Assembly (NCBI GenBank): GCA_965601955.1
Contig: OZ271855.1
Location: 3,410,001-3,474,000 of the forward strand
Origin: RHLJ01 sp965601955
Lineage (GTDB): Bacteria; Bacteroidota; Rhodothermia; Balneolales; Balneolaceae
Direction: 5' to 3'
Length of the DNA: 64,000 nt
Shown here: piece by piece, positions 8,266 to 15,962 of the stretch
How positions within the stretch are numbered: the stretch's first letter is position 1
How the letters are laid out: the number at the start of each line of letters is the position of its first letter
Position numbers and translations under genes: made by a program
Notes under the pieces: generated by a model
The model's database searches: none
Told to the model about the DNA's origin: nothing
What the model saw: only the letters and a program-made list of their open reading frames with translations

Positions 8266-9837
8266 CTAATTCACTCTCTTCAAACCGGTTAAAAACTTAG
8301 CACTGCTCTCCTTAATGGCTCTCTTCTCATCATCCAAACGTTTATCGAATATGTTCACCATAAAGTTTGCGCGACCATTCTCCATAAACGTCTCCCTTTG
8401 CTCATCTACAAAATTCCAGTAGAGATAGTTAAAAGGACAAGCTTTATCTCCAACCTTTTCTTTTATGTTGTATGAACAGTTTTTACAGTAATCGCTCATT
8501 TTATTGATGTAATTACCTCCTGCCACATAGGGTTTAGATGCTAGAATACCCCCATCTGCGAATGTCGACATCCCCAATACATTTGGAAGTACCACCCATT
8601 CGTATGCATCTACATAAGCAAACCAAAACCACTCGTTCAATTCCCTGGGATCAGTTTCTGTAAGGTTACTGAAATTACTTAGCACCATTAACCGTGGTAT
8701 GTGATGGGAATATCCAGTTTCAATTACGGGCTTTACGCATTCTTTTAAACAGTTCATCCTTGTCTCTCCAGACCAAAACAAATCAGGGAGCTTCTCTTTA
8801 AAATTGAAATAATTAAACTCCCGAGCATTTGGCATAGTTGCTTCATAGTATACCCGAACAAATTCCCTCCATCCTATGATTTGCCTGACAAACCCTTCTA
8901 CAGAATTTAATTTCGCTTTGCCTCCTTCATAAGCCTTAATTGCTGCATCACAAACTTCCCAGGGAAGAAGCAGCCCATTATTTAAATACATGGAAATATG
9001 AGAATGAAACAATATTGGCTCTCCATTACTCATGGCGTCTTCATAAGGCCCGAATGAATCTAAACACTTCTCAATAAACTCTTCCAATCTATGTAAAGCC
9101 TGTTGCCTGGTTACCGCATATTCAAAGTCTTCACTTTTCCCAAAGTGATGTTCAAATTCAGCATTTACAAGTTCAATGACTTCTTTAGTAATTACATCCG
9201 GCTGGATCTGGGAACGTGATGGAATGGTAATTCCTTTTGGGAGTTTCTTTCTGTTCTGTTCGTCATAGTTCCAGGCTCCTCCTTCTGGCTGATCCCCTAC
9301 CACTAAATACCCTGTTTCCCTTCTCATATCGCGATAGAAATATTCCATACGATAACCCGGCTTGATTTTATCTTTGTAAGTATCTACCTCAGCCAGAAAG
9401 AAGGTATTTGGTGTTTCCTCAACTCTTCCCGAGAATTGGTCTGCCACTTTTCTCAAGCGCTCTCTCGAATCCCATTCTGATGGGGTCATAAACAAAAGCT
9501 CAATATTTTTGTTGAGACTCAGAATTTCAGAAAGTCCGTCATCGTAATGAGATTTTGTCGAGAAATAAAGCACTGGGAACCCATCCTCGTACTGCTCTAA
9601 TGCAAAATGCCTCATAGCACTCAATAAATAGATCAGCTTTTTCTTGTGATAAGGAAGAGAAGACCCTTTCGCTTTGGATTCTATAAAAATTAATACGGGC
9701 TTTTCCTCTATTACCCACTCAGGCCACCTTTCTATATTCAACTGATCATGAAGTACAAATACAGCTTTTTTATGATTCTCCAGATTAGGGCTGGCAATGT
9801 TTAAATTAATATGCTTAAGGTAGGCTCGATGATTCAT
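8266..9837 (-). CDS. Iron-sulfur bacterial cryptochrome/(6-4) photolyase
   Basis: The 523-residue protein belongs to the cryptochrome/photolyase-related family whose best-known member is the PhrB (6-4) photolyase of Agrobacterium. Four cysteines that bind the 4Fe-4S cluster are visible at about residues 363, 451, 454 and 467 (in MNCLKEC, YCKNC and KACPFNYLYW); their spacing equals that of PhrB Cys350, 438, 441 and 454. Other family segments are GWREFVRVYYE, PRLMVLSNFSNL and NVLGMSTFADGG. Expected role: light-driven repair of (6-4) photoproducts, or photoreception, using FAD, a lumazine-type antenna and the cluster. It is divergent from the blaI-like gene and shares its operator-containing promoter region. 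Confidence 0.92.
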   Translation of the reverse strand: MNHRAYLKHINLNIASPNLENHKKAVFVLHDQLNIERWPEWVIEEKPVLIFIESKAKGSSLPYHKKKLIYLLSAMRHFALEQYEDGFPVLYFSTKSHYDDGLSEILSLNKNIELLFMTPSEWDSRERLRKVADQFSGRVEETPNTFFLAEVDTYKDKIKPGYRMEYFYRDMRRETGYLVVGDQPEGGAWNYDEQNRKKLPKGITIPSRSQIQPDVITKEVIELVNAEFEHHFGKSEDFEYAVTRQQALHRLEEFIEKCLDSFGPYEDAMSNGEPILFHSHISMYLNNGLLLPWEVCDAAIKAYEGGKAKLNSVEGFVRQIIGWREFVRVYYEATMPNAREFNYFNFKEKLPDLFWSGETRMNCLKECVKPVIETGYSHHIPRLMVLSNFSNLTETDPRELNEWFWFAYVDAYEWVVLPNVLGMSTFADGGILASKPYVAGGNYINKMSDYCKNCSYNIKEKVGDKACPFNYLYWNFVDEQRETFMENGRANFMVNIFDKRLDDEKRAIKESSAKFLTGLKRVN

Positions 9838-9901
9838 GACATAGGAATAGAAGACGCTTGTTTTTAGTTCCTCTTACAAAAAAATATTTGCATCGATTTT
9901 A

Positions 9902-9921
9902 AATACTATTATATTAGTATT
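9902..9921. promoter_or_regulatory. Palindromic operator candidate upstream of the blaI-like gene
   Basis: AATACTA (9902-9908) and TAGTATT (9915-9921) form a perfect 7-bp inverted repeat with a 6-base spacer, 18 bases before the blaI-like ATG. A second short palindrome, TACATGTA (9932-9939), abuts the start codon. BlaI/MecI repressors bind dyads with TAC..GTA-like half-sites and usually repress their own operon, so this is the natural autoregulatory site. It could also affect the divergent photolyase gene. Confidence 0.6.
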
Positions 9922-9938
9922 AATTAAATCGTACATGT

Positions 9939-10319
9939 ATGAAGAAATCACTTACACCTCTTGGAGAAACTGAAATGGAAATCCTACATCATGTATGGGA
10001 GCTTGGAGAAGCTACCGTAGCAGATGTTCAGGAACGTATTCTCAACGAACGAAAGGTTGCCTACACAACGGTAATGACCATTATGAAAAACCTTAATGAT
10101 AAAGGGTACTTGAAATACAGAAAAGATGGAGCAACTTACGTTTATAGCGCAGCAAAAAAACCTGAAGAGGTGCAGTTTAATCTTATCGATAAGCTCATTG
10201 ATAAAGTATTCAAAGGTTCTCCTTTAGCGCTTGTACAAACTCTAGTGCAAAATGAGGATTTAACTGAAGAAGAACTGAATCAAATCAAAAAACTGATTGA
10301 GAATCTTGGAGAGGAATGA
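9939..10319 (+). CDS. BlaI/MecI-family transcriptional repressor
   Basis: The 126-residue protein has the compact BlaI/MecI layout: an N-terminal winged helix (LTPLGETEMEILHHVWELGEATVADVQERI, then VAYTTVMTIMKNLNDKGYLKY with the recognition helix and wing) and a C-terminal dimerisation helix region ending in EELNQIKKLIENL. It opens with the family pattern L....E..IL..VW. It overlaps the following M56 peptidase gene in an ATGA arrangement, the usual pairing in which the membrane metallopeptidase relieves repression. A palindrome lies just upstream. Targets beyond this operon are unknown; no beta-lactamase gene is nearby. Confidence 0.93.
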   Translation: MKKSLTPLGETEMEILHHVWELGEATVADVQERILNERKVAYTTVMTIMKNLNDKGYLKYRKDGATYVYSAAKKPEEVQFNLIDKLIDKVFKGSPLALVQTLVQNEDLTEEELNQIKKLIENLGEE

Positions 10320-12013
10320 TGCATTACTTAGTTGATATTATTGAGAGAATTGGCTCGATAAGTCTCCAGGAGTTTTGGTTTCCAATTTTTATCTGGACCA
10401 TTTTTGGAGGACTAGCTCTTTTTCTACTGAATTTGAAAAAGGATATAAATCCACTTTATCAATACCACTTACGAATCGCCACGGTATTGGCACTCCCTGC
10501 TGGTATAATTTTGTCTAAAGGAGTTTTAGCACTGTATGCTGCCATCTCTGGTCTTGGTGCAGATGCGCCATTAATTATTATCCAGAATCCTTTAACCGTT
10601 GATTTGTTTATCCAACCAGGAACAGCTCCGATCATTGATTTTGCTTCTCCTACTTTGTGGCTGGGAATTATGACACTGATAGTTTCACTAATAGCTATCA
10701 TTCTTCTGCTAAAGCTAGTTATAGATTTAATTCGATTGAGTAAGGTGAAGAAATCGCTAACACTTGTTTTATTAAATGAAGTTGAGGGCTTAGATCAGGC
10801 TAACCTTGAAATTATAAGCCGAAATCAATCTGACGTATATGTTGCTTTCAGTAATCGTTTCCATGCTCCATTTACTTTCGGGTGGAATACTCCTGTCATC
10901 GTTATTCCTGAATTAATAAAGAATGATACTGAATCATTAAACATGATTGTATGCCACGAACTGATTCATATTCGAAGAAAGGATTACCACCTGCATGTTT
11001 TAGTAACCTTCCTAAAATCGATTTTTAACTTTCACCCACTCTTCCACTATGCCGCAAGGCAGATCAAAGACTTTCGCGAAATATCCTGTGATCAGGAAGT
11101 AATAACTGAAATTCAAGCTTCGCCGAAAAAGTACGCGGAGCTGATTTTCAGTTTAATGCAAAAACCTGATCACGTTGGGGAACTCCAGGTTTCCCTGGCT
11201 CACAATAATTCAAATCTAAAAAATCGTATTTCGACCATGAAATATCATAAACTTTACAAATCATCTTATAAGAAAAGTATCCTTTTTATAGCGCTACTAT
11301 CCATTACAATCATGTTACCCATTGCATGTACTGAAATGACTTCCGATGTAGAATTGGATGAAAAGGAAATAGCAGAAATGGATTTCTCTTTCATGGAAAA
11401 GGACTTTGGATTTACATCATTAGGAATAAACCCCGAAGATATATCTGTTACTATAGACGGCAAACCTGCAGATGATGCCATCCTGAAAGAACTAAATCCC
11501 GATAATATTAAATCTATCAGTGTCATCAAGTTAGACGAAGGTAAACGACTCGTAGAGCTATCTACCAAAGCGAATGACTTTGAACTTAGTGAAGAGCTTC
11601 TTGAAAAAAAGTTGCTAGAAAATAATTTTGCTTATCGCTCAAAGCAGGATCCTACCAAAATTGAGGAACAATACGGGCCTGATGTATTTACGGTAGTTGA
11701 GAAAATGCCTGAGATTGTAGGTGGCCTGGAATCTATCATGCGTAGAGTTGAGTACCCGGCAACGGCAAGGAAAGCTGGAATAGAAGGAAGGGTTTTGGTA
11801 CAGTTTGTGGTTAATAAATCTGGCGATGTAGAAAATCCACAGATCGTGCGAGGTATTGGAGGTGGAGCTGATGAGGAAGCACTAAGAGTAATAAAGGCGA
11901 CTAAATTTGAGCCTGGCATTCAAAGAGGCAGGCCTGTATCTGTGCTATACAATATCCCTATCGTATTTAAGCTTGAGAATGGCGGGCCATCGACTATTAA
12001 AATTGAGGAATAG
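10316..12013 (+). CDS. M56 (BlaR1-like) membrane metallopeptidase with TonB C-terminal domain
   Basis: The 565-residue protein has several N-terminal membrane helices (about residues 15-35, 45-75, 105-140) and the zinc-peptidase motif HELIH (about residue 212, in VCHELIHIRRKDYH) followed by FHPLFHYAARQIKDFREISCDQEV, where the downstream Glu/Asp completes the gluzincin site. A further helix at about 320-340 is followed by a periplasmic part. Its last about 100 residues form a TonB C-terminal domain (MPEIVGGLESIMRRVEYP, then GRVLVQFVVNKSGDV and GGGADEEALRVIKATKFEP). This M56-TonB_C fusion is common in Bacteroidota. By family it senses an envelope signal and leads to BlaI cleavage; the TonB part may contact peptidoglycan or outer-membrane partners. 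It overlaps the blaI-like gene by four bases. Confidence 0.9.
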   Translation: MMHYLVDIIERIGSISLQEFWFPIFIWTIFGGLALFLLNLKKDINPLYQYHLRIATVLALPAGIILSKGVLALYAAISGLGADAPLIIIQNPLTVDLFIQPGTAPIIDFASPTLWLGIMTLIVSLIAIILLLKLVIDLIRLSKVKKSLTLVLLNEVEGLDQANLEIISRNQSDVYVAFSNRFHAPFTFGWNTPVIVIPELIKNDTESLNMIVCHELIHIRRKDYHLHVLVTFLKSIFNFHPLFHYAARQIKDFREISCDQEVITEIQASPKKYAELIFSLMQKPDHVGELQVSLAHNNSNLKNRISTMKYHKLYKSSYKKSILFIALLSITIMLPIACTEMTSDVELDEKEIAEMDFSFMEKDFGFTSLGINPEDISVTIDGKPADDAILKELNPDNIKSISVIKLDEGKRLVELSTKANDFELSEELLEKKLLENNFAYRSKQDPTKIEEQYGPDVFTVVEKMPEIVGGLESIMRRVEYPATARKAGIEGRVLVQFVVNKSGDVENPQIVRGIGGGADEEALRVIKATKFEPGIQRGRPVSVLYNIPIVFKLENGGPSTIKIEE

Positions 12014-12063
12014 CATAACAGCTAAATAGTCCCTGACACAGGCAAATTTACTTTATCAAAAAT

Positions 12064-12117
12064 TTTAGGTTATTTTGAAACCTAAATGTAAAAGCTCCGT
12101 ACTCGTGCGGAGTTTTT
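12064..12117 (+). terminator. Terminator region after the M56 gene
   Basis: Two hairpins follow the M56 stop. TTTAGGTT (12064-12071) pairs with AACCTAAA (12079-12086). CTCCG (12095-12099) pairs with CGGAG (12108-12112) and is followed by five T. The second has the form of a Rho-independent terminator and separates the operon from the PspC miniprotein gene. Confidence 0.65.
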
Positions 12118-12136
12118 AATTTCAAACTAGTTTGAT

Positions 12137-12316
12137 ATGCCTGCTAAATTAAGAAAATCCAAAAAGGACAAGATGATCGCCGGGGTATGTGGCGGCTTAG
12201 CAGAATACCTTGGATGGGACCCTACCATCGTCAGAATTCTATTCATCATTTTCGCCTTCATGTATGGCTTTACCATTTTGGCCTATTTCATTTTGGCCAT
12301 TGTAATGCCGGATTAA
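12137..12316 (+). CDS. PspC-domain membrane miniprotein
   Basis: An open frame of 59 codons begins at ATG 12137. It reads MPAKLRKSKKDKMIAGVCGG, continues LAEYLGWDPTIVRILFIIFA and ends in ILAIVMPD. This is the complete PspC domain: a basic N-terminus, the signature IAGVCGGLAEYLGWDPTIVR, and a hydrophobic membrane helix region. By family it is an inner-membrane protein linked to phage-shock or envelope-stress responses; stand-alone 60-residue versions are frequent in Bacteroidota. It sits between the M56 terminator and the oxidoreductase-like gene, so it probably has its own promoter. Confidence 0.88.
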   Translation: MPAKLRKSKKDKMIAGVCGGLAEYLGWDPTIVRILFIIFAFMYGFTILAYFILAIVMPD

Positions 12317-12384
12317 TACACCTATCTACAAGTTGGAAATTTAGGATTGCATGTGCATCTTAGGCACAATAATTATTTGTGCTT

Positions 12385-13239
12385 ATGAAAATAGGAATTG
12401 TTGGAGATACTTCAAGTGGATTAGCCTGGGAGCAACATTTAAGACCACATAGTATTGTCCGCCAGGTAGATTTAACTCCTAGTTTAGCTGATCTCGATAA
12501 TATTGACGCCTGTTTTATTCTAGATAATTCTCCTGATAATCTAGACGTCCTCCTCGAAGCCGTTCAAAAAGGCTTCCACATTTTTTTTATAGCCAAACAA
12601 CCTACTGATAGTTCAAAGCTAGAGCGAATTCATCGTGCTGCAAAAGAAGCTGGTGTTATGGTACAGTTTGCCCATTGGCCTACCCTTGCGCCGGCAACTC
12701 AATGGATGATGGACAAAATTGCTAAGCCTAATTACATCCATATAGAAAAGGAGATAAACAGGAGCCAAATTATGGATGCCCAAACTGAGTTTGATTATCT
12801 ATGGATTGATGAATTAGGGTTTTGCTTAAAATGGATAGACAGTGGTATTCACCACATGGAAGCAAAAAAGGTCGCTCTTCAGGATACTTTACCCATAGCC
12901 TTCCACCTTTTCCTCCGATTTGATAATGGAGCTACTGCTTCCATAAATGTATATAGCGGAGCTTCAGAAAGTAGCCATATCAGATTAATTTCAAATAAGT
13001 CAGCTTTCCTTGAATGTAATGTACCCTCCCAAACAGTAAAGCTTGGACGCGTTAGCGATAGCGAACGCCTTTATTTCGAAAAACAAGTATTTGACCCATC
13101 TACTGCTGCTGAAAAAGCAGCGCTACTTTTTCTAAAGGCTATTCAATTAAATAAAGAAACAGCGTATACAAGTTATGATGCGCTCCAACTAGCAATTCAG
13201 ATTGATAAAATAAAACAACGACTTACACAATTCACATAA
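12385..13239 (+). CDS. Gfo/Idh/MocA-like oxidoreductase family protein (short, atypical)
   Basis: I choose ATG 12385 over a GTG two codons upstream, giving 284 residues. The N-terminal half follows a Rossmann-like pattern (KIGIVGDTSSGLAW, DACFILDNSPDNLDVLLEAVQKG, HIFFIAKQPTDSSKLERIHRAAKEAGVMVQFAHW) that matches Gfo/Idh/MocA enzymes, including the alanine/lysine-proline stretch replaced here by AKQP. The classic GxGxxG is missing and the protein is shorter than the usual 320-350 residues. It may be a degenerate family member that no longer binds NAD(P), or one with altered binding. Substrate unknown. Neighbours are unrelated. Confidence 0.65.
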   Translation: MKIGIVGDTSSGLAWEQHLRPHSIVRQVDLTPSLADLDNIDACFILDNSPDNLDVLLEAVQKGFHIFFIAKQPTDSSKLERIHRAAKEAGVMVQFAHWPTLAPATQWMMDKIAKPNYIHIEKEINRSQIMDAQTEFDYLWIDELGFCLKWIDSGIHHMEAKKVALQDTLPIAFHLFLRFDNGATASINVYSGASESSHIRLISNKSAFLECNVPSQTVKLGRVSDSERLYFEKQVFDPSTAAEKAALLFLKAIQLNKETAYTSYDALQLAIQIDKIKQRLTQFT

Positions 13240-13329
13240 CACTTAGATAACATTAAGGAAATGTTAACTTTACTTTGAATTAACAATTTGGTAACATAGC
13301 AATGTCAGCAAATTTAGAGAGGTATTGTT

Positions 13330-13731
13330 ATGAAAAAATACATTTTTACGCTGTTTATTTTTTTAGCCACTACGCTATCAACTACAAATGCTCAGCAAAC
13401 GGTAACTTCGACCGAAATCGAAAAAAAAGTCACACATGTAATTGGCAATCATTATGATGTGGTTCACACTGACGCTGAAGGAAACATTCTACAGGAAGGC
13501 CAATACTATAGAGTTGGCGAGCGCTTTAAGCCTCATGGTATTTGGAAGCTTTATGATCGAAATACTTTCGATTTAGTAACTACTGCTAAATACGATAAAG
13601 GAGATCAACTTTGGGTGGAAACCATTATTGATGGTGAAAAGATAAAAATCGACAAATACCAGTTATTGGTTAAGCGACTTGAAGACCGTATTGCAGCATT
13701 GGAGAAACAAGTAAAAGAAAACGAATTGTAA
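13330..13731 (+). CDS. Secreted protein of unknown function with C-terminal coiled coil
   Basis: The 133-residue product has a signal peptide (MKKYIFTLFIFLATTLSTTNAQ, cleaved near residue 21). A short beta-rich domain follows (NILQEGQYYRVGERFKPHGIW, then KLYDRNTFDLVTTAKYDKG), which resembles the MORN-like GxYxxGxxxGxW pieces of periplasmic antitoxin-like repeat proteins. The end is a charged heptad-like helix (YQLLVKRLEDRIAALEKQV). I do not recognise a specific family. AGAGAGG about 12 bases upstream of the ATG may serve as ribosome binding site. It likely lies in the periplasm. Confidence 0.7.
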   Translation: MKKYIFTLFIFLATTLSTTNAQQTVTSTEIEKKVTHVIGNHYDVVHTDAEGNILQEGQYYRVGERFKPHGIWKLYDRNTFDLVTTAKYDKGDQLWVETIIDGEKIKIDKYQLLVKRLEDRIAALEKQVKENEL

Positions 13732-13763
13732 TAATTCGATCCCTTTACATTTAAGGAGGGGAA

Positions 13764-13916
13764 ATGAAAACAGGTTTATATAATCATTATTACAAACTTG
13801 GCTTAGAACATTTCATAAATAGAAAATTACTTGGGCTCCATAAAACAGATATTCACACAGAAGTATTCTATCTCGCATTGATTCTTCTGGTGATTGTTTT
13901 AGCTCAGATTTTCTAA
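13764..13916 (+). CDS. Small single-pass membrane protein (50 aa)
   Basis: A 50-codon open frame begins at ATG 13764 behind an excellent Shine-Dalgarno (AAGGAGGGG, ending 3 bases before the ATG), which is rare in this window. It reads MKTGLYNHYYKLGLEHFINR and ends with the hydrophobic helix EVFYLALILLVIVLAQIF. It has no recognisable family. It follows the secreted coiled-coil protein gene by 32 bases on the same strand, so the two may be co-transcribed, and its stop is two bases from the convergent SDR stop at 13919. Confidence 0.6.
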   Translation: MKTGLYNHYYKLGLEHFINRKLLGLHKTDIHTEVFYLALILLVIVLAQIF

Positions 13917-13918
13917 GT

Positions 13919-14773
13919 TTACTTAGGCCTCATAGATTTAAATGCTTTCTTTAAATCATCGCGAGACATTAACTCACTTATGAAGTTAAACTGTCCAGCC
14001 TGAAGCCGTTCTCCACCATCAATTACTACAGACTCTCCCGTTATATAAGGAGCGAGGTCAGACATGAGGAACGTAGCTAAATTAGCGAGTTCCTCATGTT
14101 TTCCATATCTCTTCATCGGAATTTTTCTTAGAAAAAGTGCCTCTGCATCCTTACCTGGTACTAAACGTGACCAGGCTCCTTCGGTTGGAAATGGCCCCGG
14201 AGCAATAGCATTTACTCTAATTCCATACTCTGCCCATTCAAACCCAAGTGATCGTGTCATTGCAAGTACGCCTGCTTTACTACAAGCAGATGGAAGTACA
14301 AATGCACAGCCCGTACTTTCTGCATAAGTAGTAACAATATTTAGAATCGCACCTTCCCTTCCTTCATTGATTAGATAATTCCCAAATGCATGCGTACAGT
14401 TGAAGCTTCCATGAAGAACTATATCCACAATAGCTTTAAAGCCTCCCGGAGATAAATCCTCAGATGCGGAAAGAAAGTTGCCCGCCGCATTATTAACTAG
14501 TCCTTCGAGGGAACCATAATCTGCAATTACTTTTAGAACCATTTCACTTACAGCGCTATGATCTCGTACATCAGCTACATAGTATTTTGAAATAGCTCCT
14601 TCTCGTTCTTCATTAATCTGCTGTACAGCAGATTGCAACTTTTCTTCCGTTCTTCCGCAAATAGCAACATTGGCCCCATGTCTGGTAAAGCCTCTTGCCA
14701 TTGCCAGTCCCAAACCGCTTCCTCCTCCGGTAATCAGAATGGTTTTTCCTTGTAGCGTATCTTCCTTAAACAT
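13919..14773 (-). CDS. SDR-family 2,4-dienoyl-CoA reductase-like protein
   Basis: The 284-residue protein is a short-chain dehydrogenase with the cofactor motif TGGGSGLG (15-22), NAAGN near 91 and the C-terminal GESVVIDGG. At the active site the usual YxxxK is replaced by SACSKAGVLAMTRSLGFEWA: the Lys is kept but the Tyr position is Ser. This resembles mitochondrial/peroxisomal-type 2,4-dienoyl-CoA reductases, which also lack the classical Tyr-Lys pair. Together with its position as last gene of the beta-oxidation operon, six bases after the thiolase, this supports a role in degrading unsaturated acyl-CoAs with NADPH. The exact substrate is inferred. Confidence 0.8.
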   Translation of the reverse strand: MFKEDTLQGKTILITGGGSGLGLAMARGFTRHGANVAICGRTEEKLQSAVQQINEEREGAISKYYVADVRDHSAVSEMVLKVIADYGSLEGLVNNAAGNFLSASEDLSPGGFKAIVDIVLHGSFNCTHAFGNYLINEGREGAILNIVTTYAESTGCAFVLPSACSKAGVLAMTRSLGFEWAEYGIRVNAIAPGPFPTEGAWSRLVPGKDAEALFLRKIPMKRYGKHEELANLATFLMSDLAPYITGESVVIDGGERLQAGQFNFISELMSRDDLKKAFKSMRPK

Positions 14774-14779
14774 GTCCTA

Positions 14780-15961
14780 TCAATTTAGATTTTCAAAAAT
14801 ACCTGCAGCTCCCATTCCCCCACCAATGCACATAGTGACCATGCCATACCTGGAATTCCTGAATTGCATTTCGTGTAAAATCTGAGTGGTTAGTTTAGCT
14901 CCTGTACAACCCAAAGGATGCCCCATAGCAATGGCACCACCATTTACATTCGTAATTTCCTGATCCAGGTCAAGCTCCCGAATCACAGCAAGAGATTGAG
15001 CTGCAAATGCCTCGTTAAGCTCGATGAGATCAATATCATTTTTATCTAACCCCGTCCTTTTGAGAACTTTTGGTACAGCTTCGACCGGACCAATACCCAT
15101 ATATTCCGGAGCAACTCCGGCCACATCAAAACCAACATAACGAGCTATAGGAGTAAGTCCAAGCTCTTTTACCTTTTCCTCGCTCATAACTAATACTGCT
15201 GCTGCTGCATCATTCATTTGAGAGGAATTTCCTGCTGTTACCGTACCTCCTGCTTTGAAAACAGCTCTTAATCCTCCCAAAACTTCAACAGAGGTATCAG
15301 CTCTAGGGCCTTCATCCCGAGAGAAGGAAAACGATTCCTTAATTAATTCTCCATTCGCAGCGATTTTCTTTTCTTCTGCCTCGATGGTAGAGATTTGTGC
15401 ATCGAATTTCCCATGCTCCCAAGCCTCAATAGATCTTTGATGACTTTGCAGGGCAAATGCATCCTGATCTTCTCTGCTAATCCCATACTTCTCAGCAACA
15501 TTCTCAGCGGTTAGCCCCATGCTGATATACACTTCAGGCCGGTTATCAACTAATGTTGGATTGGGTTGAAAAGACATTCCTCCCATAGGAACCATGCTCA
15601 TAGATTCTACGCCTCCGGCAACAATCACATCTGCGCCTCCAGCAATAATCCGCTCCGAGGCCATCGCAATAGTTTGAAGCCCTGAAGAACAAAAACGATT
15701 TACAGTTACTCCTGGAACTGAATCAGGAAGACCACCCAAAAAAGCTATCTGTCTTGCAATATTTAATCCCTGAGAAGCCTCAGGAAACGCACATCCCATA
15801 ATTACATCATCAACCAGCGCTGGATCTAGAGATGGAACTTCTTTAAGAAGGTCTTTAATTACTTCACCTCCCAATGTATCGGGATAAGTAAATCGAAGTG
15901 ATCCTTTGTTAGCTTTTCCACATGGAGTTCTTTTTGCTGCAACTACGTAAGCGGTACTCAT
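14780..15961 (-). CDS. fadA: Acetyl-CoA C-acyltransferase (3-ketoacyl-CoA thiolase)
   Basis: The 393-residue protein is a typical degradative thiolase. The nucleophilic cysteine is in VNRFCSSGLQTIAMA (Cys91), the catalytic His is in GGAIAMGHPLGCTGAKL, and the second Cys in VTMCIGGGMGAAGIFE. NEAFAAQSLAV is also present. It cleaves 3-ketoacyl-CoA with CoA to acetyl-CoA and a shortened acyl-CoA, the last step of the beta-oxidation cycle. It is separated from the upstream multienzyme gene by a single base and from the downstream SDR gene by six bases, so the operon is tightly coupled. Confidence 0.95.
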   Translation of the reverse strand: MSTAYVVAAKRTPCGKANKGSLRFTYPDTLGGEVIKDLLKEVPSLDPALVDDVIMGCAFPEASQGLNIARQIAFLGGLPDSVPGVTVNRFCSSGLQTIAMASERIIAGGADVIVAGGVESMSMVPMGGMSFQPNPTLVDNRPEVYISMGLTAENVAEKYGISREDQDAFALQSHQRSIEAWEHGKFDAQISTIEAEEKKIAANGELIKESFSFSRDEGPRADTSVEVLGGLRAVFKAGGTVTAGNSSQMNDAAAAVLVMSEEKVKELGLTPIARYVGFDVAGVAPEYMGIGPVEAVPKVLKRTGLDKNDIDLIELNEAFAAQSLAVIRELDLDQEITNVNGGAIAMGHPLGCTGAKLTTQILHEMQFRNSRYGMVTMCIGGGMGAAGIFENLN

Positions 15962-15962
15962 A

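Noticed and set aside
12385..13239. Functional NAD(P)-dependent sugar dehydrogenase
   Set aside because: The glycine-rich cofactor loop is degenerate and the protein is short, so I only claim family resemblance.
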